DNA from: Planctomycetota bacterium
GTDB taxonomy: Bacteria; Planctomycetota; UBA1135; UBA2386
Reading direction: 5' to 3'
Length of the DNA: 35,328 nt
Assembly: GCA_002684655.1 (NCBI GenBank)
Contig: NYVR01000011.1
Coordinates: 1 to 35,328 of the forward strand
Shown here: positions 16,039-25,091 of the stretch, piece after piece
How the letters are laid out: each line of letters opens with the position of its first letter
Position numbering within the stretch: the stretch's first letter is position 1
The notes under the pieces: model-generated
Database searches by the model: none
What the model was told of the DNA's origin: nothing
What the model saw: only the letters and a program-made list of their open reading frames with translations
Made by a program: the position numbers and the translations under genes

Positions 16039-19000
16039 ATGCAAGAATCTCGCCCACAACACTTTACAGCGCTCTTCACGCTCAAACTCGCCATCGCATG
16101 GTTGGTTGCGATGCAGTGTGGTTGCACGGAATCGACCGACGTTCCCGCTGAGGGAATCCAGGTATTTTCCACAGGCCAGCCCATTCAGTCGCCTCGTTCG
16201 GGGTTCGCCGAGCAGCGACCCGGATTAGCTGCAGCCGGGCGCACGATTCAAAAGCCGTCGAACTCCGCCAGCGGGAGTTCACGCAGCCGGTCGATCGCGC
16301 TAGCCGCGGACGTGCCAGCGCGCGCCGCTGCGCAGGACGACCGCCTCAAGATCTCAGGCTCGTCGCCGATCGCGGCGACGCGACCGGAAAACTTCACGCC
16401 GAACACGTCGGGCGCTGGAGCGCTCCAGGACCCCAGGGGCAGAGGGCGAGACCCTCGCGCTGGCGGCGATCAAAGGCGCACCGTCGCGAAGCCGCCTGCT
16501 TCCCTCTCGGGAAGCCCGCAGGAACAAGATCCGCGCGGCAAGCGGCCGCCGATCAAGCGCAACCCCGAGCAGCAGCTGCTGCTGCGCTCGGCGCGCAACG
16601 CTGTGGCGCTGACGCAAATCGACGAGGCGGCAGACCTCTTCGAGTCCTACCTCGTATTGGTCCCGACGGACCTCGAGGTGCGGACGGAATATGCTGGCCT
16701 GCTCGTCCAGAAGGGTCGGCTGGACGAAGCGCGCGAGCTGTATCTCAACACGTTGGAGGAGCTTCCGCTCAGCAGCGAGATCCGCAATCGCCTCGTAGAC
16801 GTCCTGATCATCAGCGGCGAATACGCGGCGGCGGCGATCCACCTTGAAGAGATCGTGCGGCTCAACCCGGACGACCTGCCCGCGGCGGCCATGCTGTGCC
16901 GGGCCTACAGCTGGGTCAAGGACCTGGAGAAGGCCAAGGCTGTCTACGACAGATACTTGCGCAAGCTAGACCCCCAGAGCCCACGCGACCAAGCGCTGAT
17001 CGCGCCGGCACTGCTGGACATGCAAAAGCCGCGCGAGGCGCTGCCCCACTTGCTCAGCCTGCAGGCCAAGTCGCCGAACGAGCTCGTGTGGTCGACCAGC
17101 TTGGTCTACTGCTACGAGCTTCTCGGCGAAGAAGCGCGCGCGTCGCGCACCGTGGACGCGATCCAGAAGCTTGAGCCCACGGTCACCGAGCCGCGGGTCC
17201 AGCTGGTCGACCAGCTCCTCTCGCTCAGCAACTACCAGCTCGCGCAGCGAGTCAACGAGCAGATCCTGGAGATCGAGCCGGACAACGTCATGGCTCGCCT
17301 GATGAACGCTCGCATCCTGCTTGAGTCGTACGACGTTCGCCGAGCCCAAGAGGCGCTTGATGAGCTCGAACAGGAGTGTGGCGCCATGCGCCGTTACTCC
17401 CTCGCGAAAGCGCAGCTGTATCACCTCGAGGGCCAGTGGGTCGCCGCCCAGAGCATCTACGAAGCGATGCTCCTGGCGCGCACCAGCGACGACGAGGTCC
17501 GCGTCAAGCTCGCGCTGCTGCTGCGGGACAAGGGTGACCTTCACCGCGCGCTCGCAGAGCTGAACAAGGTGCCGGTCAGCAGCCCCTACGGCTCGCTCGC
17601 CCAGTTGGAGCGCGCCACCACGCTCATCTTGCAAGGTCGCCCCGACCGCGCCGCCGGCCTCTGCGCCGAGATCGCGGACAAGCGTCCGAACGACGTCGCG
17701 CCTGTGCTCGGCCTAGTCCGCGCACACCTCGAGATGAAGCACCTGACCGAGGCTCGCACCATGTGTCAGCAGTTCATCGACAAGCACCCTTCCGACAAGA
17801 TGGCTATCGCCCAGGTGCGCGTGGTCCTCGGCAAGGTCCAGCTGATGTCTGGAGACTCGGTTCAGGCCGCGCGCACGTTCCAGCTCGCTATGCGCGAGCC
17901 GAGCATGCACGAGCCCGAAGCGTTCTACGGCCTGGCCAAGGCCAGGGCGCGCGGCGACTTTGCCGTCGGGGTCGAGCTGGCCAAGCTCTCCTCGAACATC
18001 GCGACCTCGGGTGAAGGCATCCGTATGCGGATCGAGCTCGGCAAGCTCGCGCTCGGTGAGCAAGATTACACCCGCGCGATCTACTACCTGAGCAAGGCGC
18101 TCAGGTGGCAGCCGAACAACGTCGCCGCCAAGGTCCTCCTCGGCGAGGCATACAACCAGTCGCTGAAAGCGGGCAACAAGAAGGACCCTGTGAAGGTCTT
18201 CTCGTCTGTCCTGGAGACCGAGCCAGGCAACACCCGTGCGCGTCTCGGCCTCGCGCGGGCCCACGCCATCCAGCGTGAGTTCGTGCCCGCCCTCGCGGCC
18301 TACGACAAGGTGCTCGAGCAGGACTCGAGCTACGACTACGCCGTGCGAGAGCACGCGCGCACGTTGTTCTGGGACCAGCAATACGAAAAGTCCTACGAGC
18401 GCTACGAGTTCCTGCTCGCCCGTCTGCCCAACGAAGGCATGGCGGTCGACTTCTTCGACCAGCCCGTCGACAACGTCGCGATACAAGCGCTCTCGGACTT
18501 CGAGTCTGGCAGCGAGTTCGCTGCGTCCGTGAGGCTGGAATACGAGGCCAAGCAGAACATGTCCTTCCGGCCGCCGCTGGCGCAGAAGGCGCTCGAGCAG
18601 CTCCGGATCCGCGAGCCGGCCAACCAAGAAGCGCTGTTCGACCTCGCGCAGATCGAGCACCGCCGCGGAGTGACCGACGACGCGATCGAGCACTATGAAG
18701 AGCTGATCAACGTCGCCGGAGGTCACCAGGAGGCCATGAAGGCCCTCGCCGGAGCCCAGCGGGAACTCAACCCTGGCCTGACCTTCGCCTTCAAGACCGA
18801 AGAGCGTAACGGCCGTGACGGCCTCGCCTTCATGGACGAGAGCTCTCACATCGCCGACACCAAGTTTGTGCTCGGCAACCGAGACGACGCCGTGGGCTTC
18901 GGCCTCGGACGCCGGACCTACAATCCAGGCGTTAATTCACCCCAGCAAGGGATCTACAGCCCCGGCCCGACCGACACGCTCAACGCCAACGTGTTGCGCC

Positions 19001-19740
19001 TCTTCGGCTCGACCCGACTGGGAGAGAGCACCGTGCTCGACATGACAACGGAGTTCGCGACCTACGATGACGAAAGTCGCTTGTCCGACCGCCTCTACTT
19101 CGACGGCGGCGTGACCTACACCAGCGACAACGCGACGCGGGTCAAGCTGCGCTTGTTCAGCGAGCCTGTCGCGGAGAACGCAGAGACGCTGCTGCGTGAC
19201 GTCTTCCGGACCGGCGGCCGTATCGGGGTCGAGATGGCGATCTCGCGACGCTTCGACGTCGGCGTAAGCGGCATGATCGCGGACTACTCCGACGACAGCG
19301 ACAACACGAGGGTCGAAGGCAACCTGTTCGTTGCCTACGAGTTCCTCGCGGCGCCGACTGAGCTACGGGTCCTGGTGAAGGGCGACTTCATCGACTGCAG
19401 CAACGAGACCGACGCCACGGCCCTGAACGCCTCCCCCACCATCTGGGCTCAGCTCGAAGTGCCCTACTTCTCGCCCGAGGGTTACTCGGTCTACACGATC
19501 CAGACCAACTGGCGACACCAGCTGGGCAAGGACTGGTTCACCGGCGCCGACAACATGTATTACACCGTCACCGGTGGCATGGCGATCGACTCCAACAGCG
19601 TCGGCTTCGTGGAGTTCAGCATGGGCGGCGGCTACGACATCACCAACTTCCTCAGCCTGGAAGCTGGCCTCCGCATGGTGCGCTCATCGGCGATCGACAT
19701 CACCTCGGGCTACGCCCAGGTCGTCGTCCGCTGGCCGTAG
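16039..19740 (+). CDS. TPR plus outer-membrane beta-barrel protein, BcsC-like exopolysaccharide exporter
   Basis: This 1233-residue protein has an N-terminal hydrophobic signal (LKLAIAWLVAMQCGC). The CGC at 27-29 hints at lipidation, although the lipobox is poor. A low-complexity basic/proline-rich linker (~35-165) is followed by a long superhelix of TPR repeats (~170-905), with phrases such as AAAIHLEEIVRLNPDDLPAAAML and AIYYLSKALRWQPNNVAAKVLLGEAY. From ~910 to the end the sequence switches to alternating amphipathic strands rich in Gly, Asp and Tyr, ending VVVRWP, as expected for an outer-membrane barrel. This TPR-then-barrel order is that of BcsC and related exporters, which guide polymer through the periplasm and outer membrane. 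It is divergent from the synthase and precedes a GH5 gene by 22 bases. Start choice: ATG 16039 places the signal at the N-terminus. Confidence 0.9.
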   Translation: MQESRPQHFTALFTLKLAIAWLVAMQCGCTESTDVPAEGIQVFSTGQPIQSPRSGFAEQRPGLAAAGRTIQKPSNSASGSSRSRSIALAADVPARAAAQDDRLKISGSSPIAATRPENFTPNTSGAGALQDPRGRGRDPRAGGDQRRTVAKPPASLSGSPQEQDPRGKRPPIKRNPEQQLLLRSARNAVALTQIDEAADLFESYLVLVPTDLEVRTEYAGLLVQKGRLDEARELYLNTLEELPLSSEIRNRLVDVLIISGEYAAAAIHLEEIVRLNPDDLPAAAMLCRAYSWVKDLEKAKAVYDRYLRKLDPQSPRDQALIAPALLDMQKPREALPHLLSLQAKSPNELVWSTSLVYCYELLGEEARASRTVDAIQKLEPTVTEPRVQLVDQLLSLSNYQLAQRVNEQILEIEPDNVMARLMNARILLESYDVRRAQEALDELEQECGAMRRYSLAKAQLYHLEGQWVAAQSIYEAMLLARTSDDEVRVKLALLLRDKGDLHRALAELNKVPVSSPYGSLAQLERATTLILQGRPDRAAGLCAEIADKRPNDVAPVLGLVRAHLEMKHLTEARTMCQQFIDKHPSDKMAIAQVRVVLGKVQLMSGDSVQAARTFQLAMREPSMHEPEAFYGLAKARARGDFAVGVELAKLSSNIATSGEGIRMRIELGKLALGEQDYTRAIYYLSKALRWQPNNVAAKVLLGEAYNQSLKAGNKKDPVKVFSSVLETEPGNTRARLGLARAHAIQREFVPALAAYDKVLEQDSSYDYAVREHARTLFWDQQYEKSYERYEFLLARLPNEGMAVDFFDQPVDNVAIQALSDFESGSEFAASVRLEYEAKQNMSFRPPLAQKALEQLRIREPANQEALFDLAQIEHRRGVTDDAIEHYEELINVAGGHQEAMKALAGAQRELNPGLTFAFKTEERNGRDGLAFMDESSHIADTKFVLGNRDDAVGFGLGRRTYNPGVNSPQQGIYSPGPTDTLNANVLRLFGSTRLGESTVLDMTTEFATYDDESRLSDRLYFDGGVTYTSDNATRVKLRLFSEPVAENAETLLRDVFRTGGRIGVEMAISRRFDVGVSGMIADYSDDSDNTRVEGNLFVAYEFLAAPTELRVLVKGDFIDCSNETDATALNASPTIWAQLEVPYFSPEGYSVYTIQTNWRHQLGKDWFTGADNMYYTVTGGMAIDSNSVGFVEFSMGGGYDITNFLSLEAGLRMVRSSAIDITSGYAQVVVRWP

Positions 19741-19751
19741 ACCGCACCACC

Positions 19752-19757
19752 AGGAGG
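19752..19757 (+). promoter_or_regulatory. Shine-Dalgarno sequence of the GH5 lipoprotein gene
   Basis: AGGAGG lies 5 nt before the ATG at 19763. It is worth noting because most genes here have no recognisable ribosome-binding site. It fixes this start against the longer frame that overlaps the upstream gene, and it suggests translation re-initiation from the exporter mRNA. Confidence 0.75.
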
Positions 19758-19762
19758 CCCAC

Positions 19763-20905
19763 ATGTCCCGTCGCAAGAACACCCTGCGCCACTTCGGCGC
19801 AGGGCTTTTGGTGGCGATCGCCGCGGCTTGCGGCGAGATGAACAACGTCTCGAGGGGCGCTGGTTTCGGCGTCAACCTCGCAGGCGCCGAGTTCAGCGCG
19901 CTGCGCCCGGACTTCTCAAACGCCAACGTCGGCGCACACGGGACAGACTTCTTCTTCCCGTCGCGCGCGACGCTGAAATACTACGCGGACCGAGGGATCA
20001 GCCTCGTGCGCCTCCCGATCTCCTGGGAGCGCGTCCAACCAAGGCTGGGTGACGAGCTCGACCCCTCATACCTGGGCCGCATCCTTGAGTTCCTGGACCA
20101 CGCCGCGCAGTTCGACTGCTCGGTCGTCCTCGACGTCCACAACTACGGGCGCTACCGCTTACAACGCGGGCAGCAGATCGAGGAACTGGTGGTCTCATCC
20201 AGTCGTATTCGTAACGGACAGATCGACCGCTCCTACCTCATCGATCTCTGGCTGCGGCTGTCGAAGCGTGTCCGCAATCACCCCGCGATCGGCGCCTACG
20301 GCTTGATGAATGAGCCGCACGACATGGCCGACGGCGATTGGCACACGACGTCAAACCTCGTCGTGCTGGCGCTGCGAAGGGCCGGAGACACCAACTGGGT
20401 CTGGGTCGCCGGCGACGGCTGGTCCAGCGCAGAGAACTGGAACCGCTACAACCCCGCAGCGCCTTGGGTGGTCGACAACCTCGGTCGCACCGCTTACGAA
20501 GCGCACGTCTACTTCGACGCCGACGGCAGCGGCAAATACGTGGACTCTTTCGCCGAAGAAGCGCGGCGCGATTCCCGCGTCGGCCTCCGCGGTCGTGACC
20601 GCATCCAAGCGTTCGCCGCGTGGTGCGAGCGCAACGAAACGGTCGGGGTCATCGGCGAGTTCGGAGTGCCGTGGAACGACCAGGGGTGGCTGCCTGTGCT
20701 GGAGCAATTTCTGCTCGAGACCCGACGCCGAGACATCAAGGCCTATGCTTGGGCCGGCGGCGACTACTGGGGAGACTACAACCTCTCTCTAGAGGCCCGG
20801 CGCGGCGGTGACGTCGCGACGCTTAAGCGGATCGTCGTCCACAATCGGCAAGCCGAACAACCGCTCAAGGCCCGTGGTATCGACGATCATCCCGTCCCGC
20901 GGTGA
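19763..20905 (+). CDS. GH5-family glycoside hydrolase lipoprotein (cellulase-like)
   Basis: This 380-residue protein has a lipoprotein signal (GAGLLVAIAAAC, Cys23). The (beta/alpha)8 GH5 fold is recognised from FGVNLAGAEF, LVRLPISWERVQP (Arg83), VVLDVHNYGRY (His126-Asn127), the acid/base motif YGLMNEP (Glu184), YEAHVYFD (His248, Tyr250), the nucleophile motif VGVIGEFG (Glu299), and Trp330. All expected catalytic positions are present, so it should hydrolyse a beta-1,4-linked glycan outside the cytoplasm. It follows the export barrel by 22 bases with a strong AGGAGG, so the two are probably co-transcribed. By analogy with BcsZ (a GH8 enzyme) or other synthase-linked hydrolases, it may trim or edit the nascent polymer. 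Exact substrate is unknown. Confidence 0.93.
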   Translation: MSRRKNTLRHFGAGLLVAIAAACGEMNNVSRGAGFGVNLAGAEFSALRPDFSNANVGAHGTDFFFPSRATLKYYADRGISLVRLPISWERVQPRLGDELDPSYLGRILEFLDHAAQFDCSVVLDVHNYGRYRLQRGQQIEELVVSSSRIRNGQIDRSYLIDLWLRLSKRVRNHPAIGAYGLMNEPHDMADGDWHTTSNLVVLALRRAGDTNWVWVAGDGWSSAENWNRYNPAAPWVVDNLGRTAYEAHVYFDADGSGKYVDSFAEEARRDSRVGLRGRDRIQAFAAWCERNETVGVIGEFGVPWNDQGWLPVLEQFLLETRRRDIKAYAWAGGDYWGDYNLSLEARRGGDVATLKRIVVHNRQAEQPLKARGIDDHPVPR

Positions 20906-20968
20906 GACCATCCCAACCACCGCGCACCGCAAGCGCGCGCCCTCGGTGATTCAATTCATCCGATTGCG

Positions 20969-22075
20969 ATGTCGCAGAGACCGATAATCCGGGGATTGCA
21001 TGCGCGATGGCCCCCAGGCGAACCGAAGACGCTTCGGGCCGTTCCGCCGAAACAGACGAACGCTGAGCTACCGCGCTGGGTGACGCTTTCCGGTCTGGAG
21101 CTGGGCGCGGCGAAACCCGACTTCTGCAACGAGTCCCCCGGCAAGCTCGGCGAGGACTTCTTCATTCACCGCCGCCCTGTCTTCGAGCGCGTCGCGGCAG
21201 AGGGCTACGCAGGCGTCCGTATCCCGTTTTGCTGGGAGCGCCTGCAGCCAAGGCTCGGCGGGCCGCTAGACCCTGGCGGTATCCAGGACCTGCGCTACAT
21301 GATCAGCGCAGCGGACCGGCTCGACCTCAAGGTGCTGTTGGCGATGCACAACGCAGGACGCTATCGGACCCCTGTCGACGGAGCGCCGATCGCGTGCGGG
21401 CTCGACGAGCAAGTCAGCGGGAGCGTGCCTGTCTGCGCCGAACACTTCGTCGAGTTCTGGTCCCGGATGTCTCACGCGCTGTGTGGGCTCCCGAACCTGC
21501 ACGGCTACAGCTTGTTGTCTGCTGTGTCGGGCCTGCAGCCGGGGACGTGGCAGAGGATCGCGCAGTCCGTGATCGACATCATCCGGGAGGACCGCAACAA
21601 CATCCCCATCTACGTCGCGGGGAACCACCTGACGCGCGCGTCAACGTGGATCCACGACAACCCGGAGGCCCCGTGGATCGAGGATCCGGAGGGACAGGTC
21701 GTCTACGAGACGCGCTGCGCACTCGATCATGACGAGAGCGGCCGCTATCACCACAGCTACGCCGAAGAGCGCGGCCGCGACCCCGAAATCGCTGAGCGCT
21801 GTCGTTCGCGCCTGCAGCCTTTCCTGAAGTGGCTTGAGGAGACCGGCGCGAACGGCTGCGTCACCGACTTTAGCCTCCCGCGCGACGACGAGGGCTGGAG
21901 CCGGATGCTGCCGCCGGTGCTCGAGGCGATCCATGGTTCGAGCGTGGTCTCGCTGTGTTGGTCGGCAGAAGCACACCCCTTCGACGACCCACCCACGAGA
22001 TCGCAGAAAAGCACCTCTGACCAGCAGAGGCCTAAGCACGTCGGCTTGTTCCGCGGCGGCAGCCGCCCCGCCTGA
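20969..22075 (+). CDS. Catalytically dead GH5-like paralogue, no signal peptide
   Basis: This 368-residue protein aligns along its length with the preceding GH5 lipoprotein: TLSGLELGAAKPDF, VRIPFCWERLQPRLG, VLLAMHNAGRY, and SGRYHHSYAEERGRD. The active site has been lost. The NEP motif (YGLMNEP) is YSLLSAV, with Ala185 for the acid/base Glu; the nucleophile region GEFGVP is TDFSLP, with Asp300; and the HxY motif is RCA (Arg249, Ala251). His127-Asn128 and Trp331 remain. The N-terminus is polar and has no signal peptide, unlike its neighbour, so it is predicted cytoplasmic unless another start exists. The intact frame and normal codon use argue against a decaying pseudogene. It probably arose by tandem duplication. 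Ligand binding, scaffolding or regulation are possible roles; none is shown. Confidence 0.88.
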   Translation: MSQRPIIRGLHARWPPGEPKTLRAVPPKQTNAELPRWVTLSGLELGAAKPDFCNESPGKLGEDFFIHRRPVFERVAAEGYAGVRIPFCWERLQPRLGGPLDPGGIQDLRYMISAADRLDLKVLLAMHNAGRYRTPVDGAPIACGLDEQVSGSVPVCAEHFVEFWSRMSHALCGLPNLHGYSLLSAVSGLQPGTWQRIAQSVIDIIREDRNNIPIYVAGNHLTRASTWIHDNPEAPWIEDPEGQVVYETRCALDHDESGRYHHSYAEERGRDPEIAERCRSRLQPFLKWLEETGANGCVTDFSLPRDDEGWSRMLPPVLEAIHGSSVVSLCWSAEAHPFDDPPTRSQKSTSDQQRPKHVGLFRGGSRPA

Positions 22076-22081
22076 CGGGGC
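22065..22081 (+). terminator. Stem-loop at the end of the dead-GH5 gene
   Basis: GCCCCG (22065-22070) and CGGGGC (22076-22081) form a 6-bp stem whose CCTGA loop contains the stop codon (22073-22075). It may end the exporter/GH5 transcript 73 nt before the next gene. There is no U-tract. Confidence 0.35.
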
Positions 22082-22154
22082 GCGACGAATACGGCGCTTT
22101 GCCCGATCGTTGACGCAGTAGCTTAGCCACGCCGTCGGGCTACACTGCGTCTAC

Positions 22155-23864
22155 ATGCGCTCGCCCTTGTTGTGGATGGCCTTGGCGTTACACGTCGTCT
22201 TCGCGTCGCTCTACGCCTGGACGACGCCGCACTTCGAGGGACCCGACGAGCACAGCCACTATGAATATGCGTGGCACATCTCGAACGCTCAGCAGCTGCC
22301 GCTGACGCCGTCGCTGCAGCGCGCGCGCGGCCTCCCGCAGACCGAAGCCGCCGTGCTGGCGCACCATCCACCACTCTATTACGGCTTGCTAGCCGGCGCG
22401 ATGTCCGCCAGCGGCGAGCGCGACGTGCTGTTCGCTCCGCTAGAGAACCCGAGCTTCGGGAGCCGAGAAGACGCGGCAGGACACCACAAGTTCCTACACG
22501 AGTCCGCGCCGCACCCGCTGTTGAACTGGCTACGGATGACGTCGGTCGTCTTCGGCGCGCTTACTATCGTCTGCGTGTATGGGCTTGGCCGCACATGTTG
22601 CCCGGACGCGCCCCGCGTCGCGGACCTCGCGGCCCTGCTCGTCGCCTGCCTGCCGATGTGGTCCGGACTGCACGGTCTGCTGAGCAACGACGTGCTCGCA
22701 GCGACGATCGCCTCGGCGACCCTCTGGCTCTTGATCTGCCAACTGCGTCGAGAGAAGGTCGGCCTCGGCTCCGCGGCCCTGCTCGGCCTCCTGCTCGGGC
22801 TCGCGTGGCTGACCAAGCTGACGACCCTGTTCCTGGGCGGCGTCGCAGCGCTGGCCGGCGCCGGCCTGATGACGCGCCGCCGCGCAGGCTGGCCGGCGCT
22901 GTCAGTCGCGATCGGCGTCAGCTTCGCAGTCAGCGGGTGGTGGTTCGTCCGCAACCAGCTGCTCCACGGAGACTGGCTGGCGATGAGCGCGCACGACGCG
23001 TCGTTCCCGCCGCTGCCGCCAGAGTTGCGTTGGCCCTACCTGCTCGGCTTGGGCGACGAGGGTCCCGCGTTTCTCCCAGAGCTGCTGGGCTCGCTGTTCG
23101 GACGGTTCGGTTGGTTCTCCGTGCCGCCACACCCCGCTCTTTGCTGGTGCGGCGCCGCCGTGACCGCGCTCGCAGTCCTCGGGCTGCTGCGCAGCTGCTT
23201 CGACCGGGAGCGGACGCACCTGCCTCACGGCGCGTGGCTGCTGCTGATCGCCTGCGTCGCCGTCCTAACGGCGACCGCGTGGTTCAACTTCACCGCGCTG
23301 CAGCCTCAGAGCCGCCTGCTGTTTCCAGCCATCGCGCCAGCCGCTGTCTTGCTGGCTGCGGGGCTCGCGCGGATCTCTGCTGCGGTGCCAGGTCGCCGCT
23401 ACGCGGTCGCGCTGCTGCCCGCGACGGCCCTCGCCGTGTTCTTCCTGACCTTCCGCCCGTCGCTCGACGCTGCGCGCGCGCCCGCCCCCGCAGACCACCG
23501 CAGCATGGTCGGGGACATCGTGCAGCCGAGGGGGCCGACCGCGATCCAATGGACCGCCGGGCCGTTCGAGAGGCCGCAGTTGGCGCCGCCTACGCTCACC
23601 TGGGAGGACTCGCACGCGCCCGCGGGCACGCAATATTCGCTCTACGCGTTCGACGAGCACGGCCGCGTCTGGCTCGCCACGCACGAGTGGGGGCACGGCG
23701 CGCTGCGCATTCAGGGCGGCGCGCTCGAAGTCCCCAACTTTGCCTGGGACTTTCTACCGCGAGGCGTGCCCCTACTGCTGCGCCTGCGCCGGGCGCCCGG
23801 GAGCGACCTGGACCAGTCTGGCGAGATGGCTTGCTCTCCCACCCTCGCGATCACGCGGGGCTGA
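22155..23864 (+). CDS. GT-C type membrane glycosyltransferase (PMT/ArnT-like)
   Basis: This 569-residue polytopic protein starts with one membrane segment, then an acidic first extracytoplasmic loop, FEGPDEHSHYEYAWH. Its Asp31-Glu32-His33 matches the conserved D-E motif by which GT39/GT83-like (Pmt/ArnT) enzymes are recognised. About ten further hydrophobic segments follow up to ~440, then a ~120-residue soluble C-terminal part. Such enzymes move a sugar from a polyprenyl-phosphate donor to protein, lipid or glycan on the outer face of the cytoplasmic membrane. It lies 79 bases after the dead GH5 on the same strand, so it may or may not belong to that operon. Acceptor and sugar are unknown. 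Confidence 0.85.
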   Translation: MRSPLLWMALALHVVFASLYAWTTPHFEGPDEHSHYEYAWHISNAQQLPLTPSLQRARGLPQTEAAVLAHHPPLYYGLLAGAMSASGERDVLFAPLENPSFGSREDAAGHHKFLHESAPHPLLNWLRMTSVVFGALTIVCVYGLGRTCCPDAPRVADLAALLVACLPMWSGLHGLLSNDVLAATIASATLWLLICQLRREKVGLGSAALLGLLLGLAWLTKLTTLFLGGVAALAGAGLMTRRRAGWPALSVAIGVSFAVSGWWFVRNQLLHGDWLAMSAHDASFPPLPPELRWPYLLGLGDEGPAFLPELLGSLFGRFGWFSVPPHPALCWCGAAVTALAVLGLLRSCFDRERTHLPHGAWLLLIACVAVLTATAWFNFTALQPQSRLLFPAIAPAAVLLAAGLARISAAVPGRRYAVALLPATALAVFFLTFRPSLDAARAPAPADHRSMVGDIVQPRGPTAIQWTAGPFERPQLAPPTLTWEDSHAPAGTQYSLYAFDEHGRVWLATHEWGHGALRIQGGALEVPNFAWDFLPRGVPLLLRLRRAPGSDLDQSGEMACSPTLAITRG

Positions 23865-23903
23865 GCCCGCAGCGAATTACAGCGGATCTCTGGCGCCGCG
23901 GGC
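23865..23903. terminator. Possible bidirectional terminator between convergent genes
   Basis: The 39 bases between two convergent stop codons are bounded exactly by GCCCGC (23865-23870) and GCGGGC (23898-23903). These could pair around a 27-nt loop. The loop is long and there is no U-tract, so this is weak. Confidence 0.25.
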
Positions 23904-25091
23904 CTAAGCGACGATCGCGCCGTCACGCTCAACTGGACGCGTGCACCAAGCGAGCACGAACAGCAGCGCGACGAACGCCACGTAACCGACGAAGACCGGC
24001 CAGTAAGCGGGGATCAGCCCCTGAATCACGGGCATGGTCTGCGACGGATCCCCCTGCTGCGCGAACTGCACCGCGAACTCGACGTGTCGTTTTAAGAGGA
24101 AATCCACCAGCTGCCGCTGCCATGGCAAGGTCGCCATCATGAGGCCGACACAGGCGACGAGCGTCCACCGAGTTCGCCGAGACGGGTTGAGCTCGCGCGC
24201 GACGGCGAACGTGATACACAACGTGAACAGGCCGACGAAGCGGAAGATATCGATCGCGAAGGCCAGGATCACGCAGACGCTGCACAGCATCAGCAAAGCA
24301 CCGAACGTCGCCGAGAGCGCGCGCTCAGAGACGAGGTGCCACATCAAAACGATCAGAAACGGCCCGTATGCGAAGACCATGTTGGGGACGATTAAGGCCC
24401 ACAGGTCTAGGGTCCTCGCCACCGCCAACTCGCCCAAGTAGTTCTCAACCGTGAGCGCGTGTCCGACGGCGTCCGCCATCAACACCGAGCGGGCGCCCCA
24501 GTAGCAAGCAACGCCGACGAGAGGCAGCACGCCGTCTGCCCATCCGATCGAACCTGCACGCAAACGCTGGAACACGAACCAAGGCCACAAGAACAACGTC
24601 ATCCCGTGGTTCAACAAGCCCAACGCCAGCAAGGTCCAGAAGACCACGGGGCGATTGAGCGCGACGATGGCGAGCGTCAACAGCAAGTAGGTCGTCGCGT
24701 CCGCGTAGCCGCAGAGGTGCCGCATGGTGTCGGACGCGCCGCAAGCCGCGACGCCCAGCGTGACCGCGGCTGCCCAGACATGATCCTGAGAGCGCTGGAG
24801 CGCGAGTCGGTGAACCAACGCGAGCCAAGCGACCAGCAGTAAGTGCGAGAACAGCCAATAACGCTCGCCGGACAGCCCTACGAGCCAGGCGAGCAGCGGC
24901 GTGAGAAAGCGCTCTGGGTGCGGCCCGAGACCGCCGAACGGATCGACCGACATCTGCTGGTAGCTCTCCCCCATATATTGGGGCTCGAACTCGGCCCCGA
25001 AGGGCACGGTCACCGCGTAGCAGATAGCGCCGGCCAGCGCCGAAACCAGCCATGCGACGGCAGCCTCACGATTGGACATCCTGGATGACAT
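23904..25091 (-). CDS. Polytopic membrane protein of unknown function
   Basis: This 395-residue protein has about ten hydrophobic segments (for example AVAWLVSALAGAICYAVTV, LFSHLLLVAWLALVHRL, and VGYVAFVALLFVLAWC) and short loops. I do not recognise a family. Features worth recording are a first periplasmic-side loop rich in Glu/Gln/Tyr (FGAEFEPQYMGESYQQMSVDP) and GYADATTYLLL near residue 125. Its general look is that of polymerase-like or GT-C-like glycan enzymes (EpsG/Wzy style). Since it lies in a glycan-rich neighbourhood, a surface-glycan role is a reasonable guess only. ATG at 25079 is an equally possible start. It is convergent with the GT-C gene and divergent from the radical SAM gene. 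Confidence 0.75.
   Translation of the reverse strand: MSSRMSNREAAVAWLVSALAGAICYAVTVPFGAEFEPQYMGESYQQMSVDPFGGLGPHPERFLTPLLAWLVGLSGERYWLFSHLLLVAWLALVHRLALQRSQDHVWAAAVTLGVAACGASDTMRHLCGYADATTYLLLTLAIVALNRPVVFWTLLALGLLNHGMTLFLWPWFVFQRLRAGSIGWADGVLPLVGVACYWGARSVLMADAVGHALTVENYLGELAVARTLDLWALIVPNMVFAYGPFLIVLMWHLVSERALSATFGALLMLCSVCVILAFAIDIFRFVGLFTLCITFAVARELNPSRRTRWTLVACVGLMMATLPWQRQLVDFLLKRHVEFAVQFAQQGDPSQTMPVIQGLIPAYWPVFVGYVAFVALLFVLAWCTRPVERDGAIVA

Noticed and set aside
15946-16173. Repeated TTTTCCACAG at two places about 220 bases apart near the divergent promoters
   Set aside because: The repeat is only 10 bases and the second copy lies within coding sequence; coincidence is likely.
17713-18849. 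Minus-strand open frame of about 380 codons inside the TPR exporter
   Set aside because: The exporter frame shows clear TPR phrases there; the opposite frame is compositional shadow.
22271-24142. Plus-strand open frame of about 620 codons spanning the PMT-like gene and its convergent neighbour
   Set aside because: It is Arg/Ala-rich, crosses two real genes on opposite strands, and lacks membrane segments or motifs.
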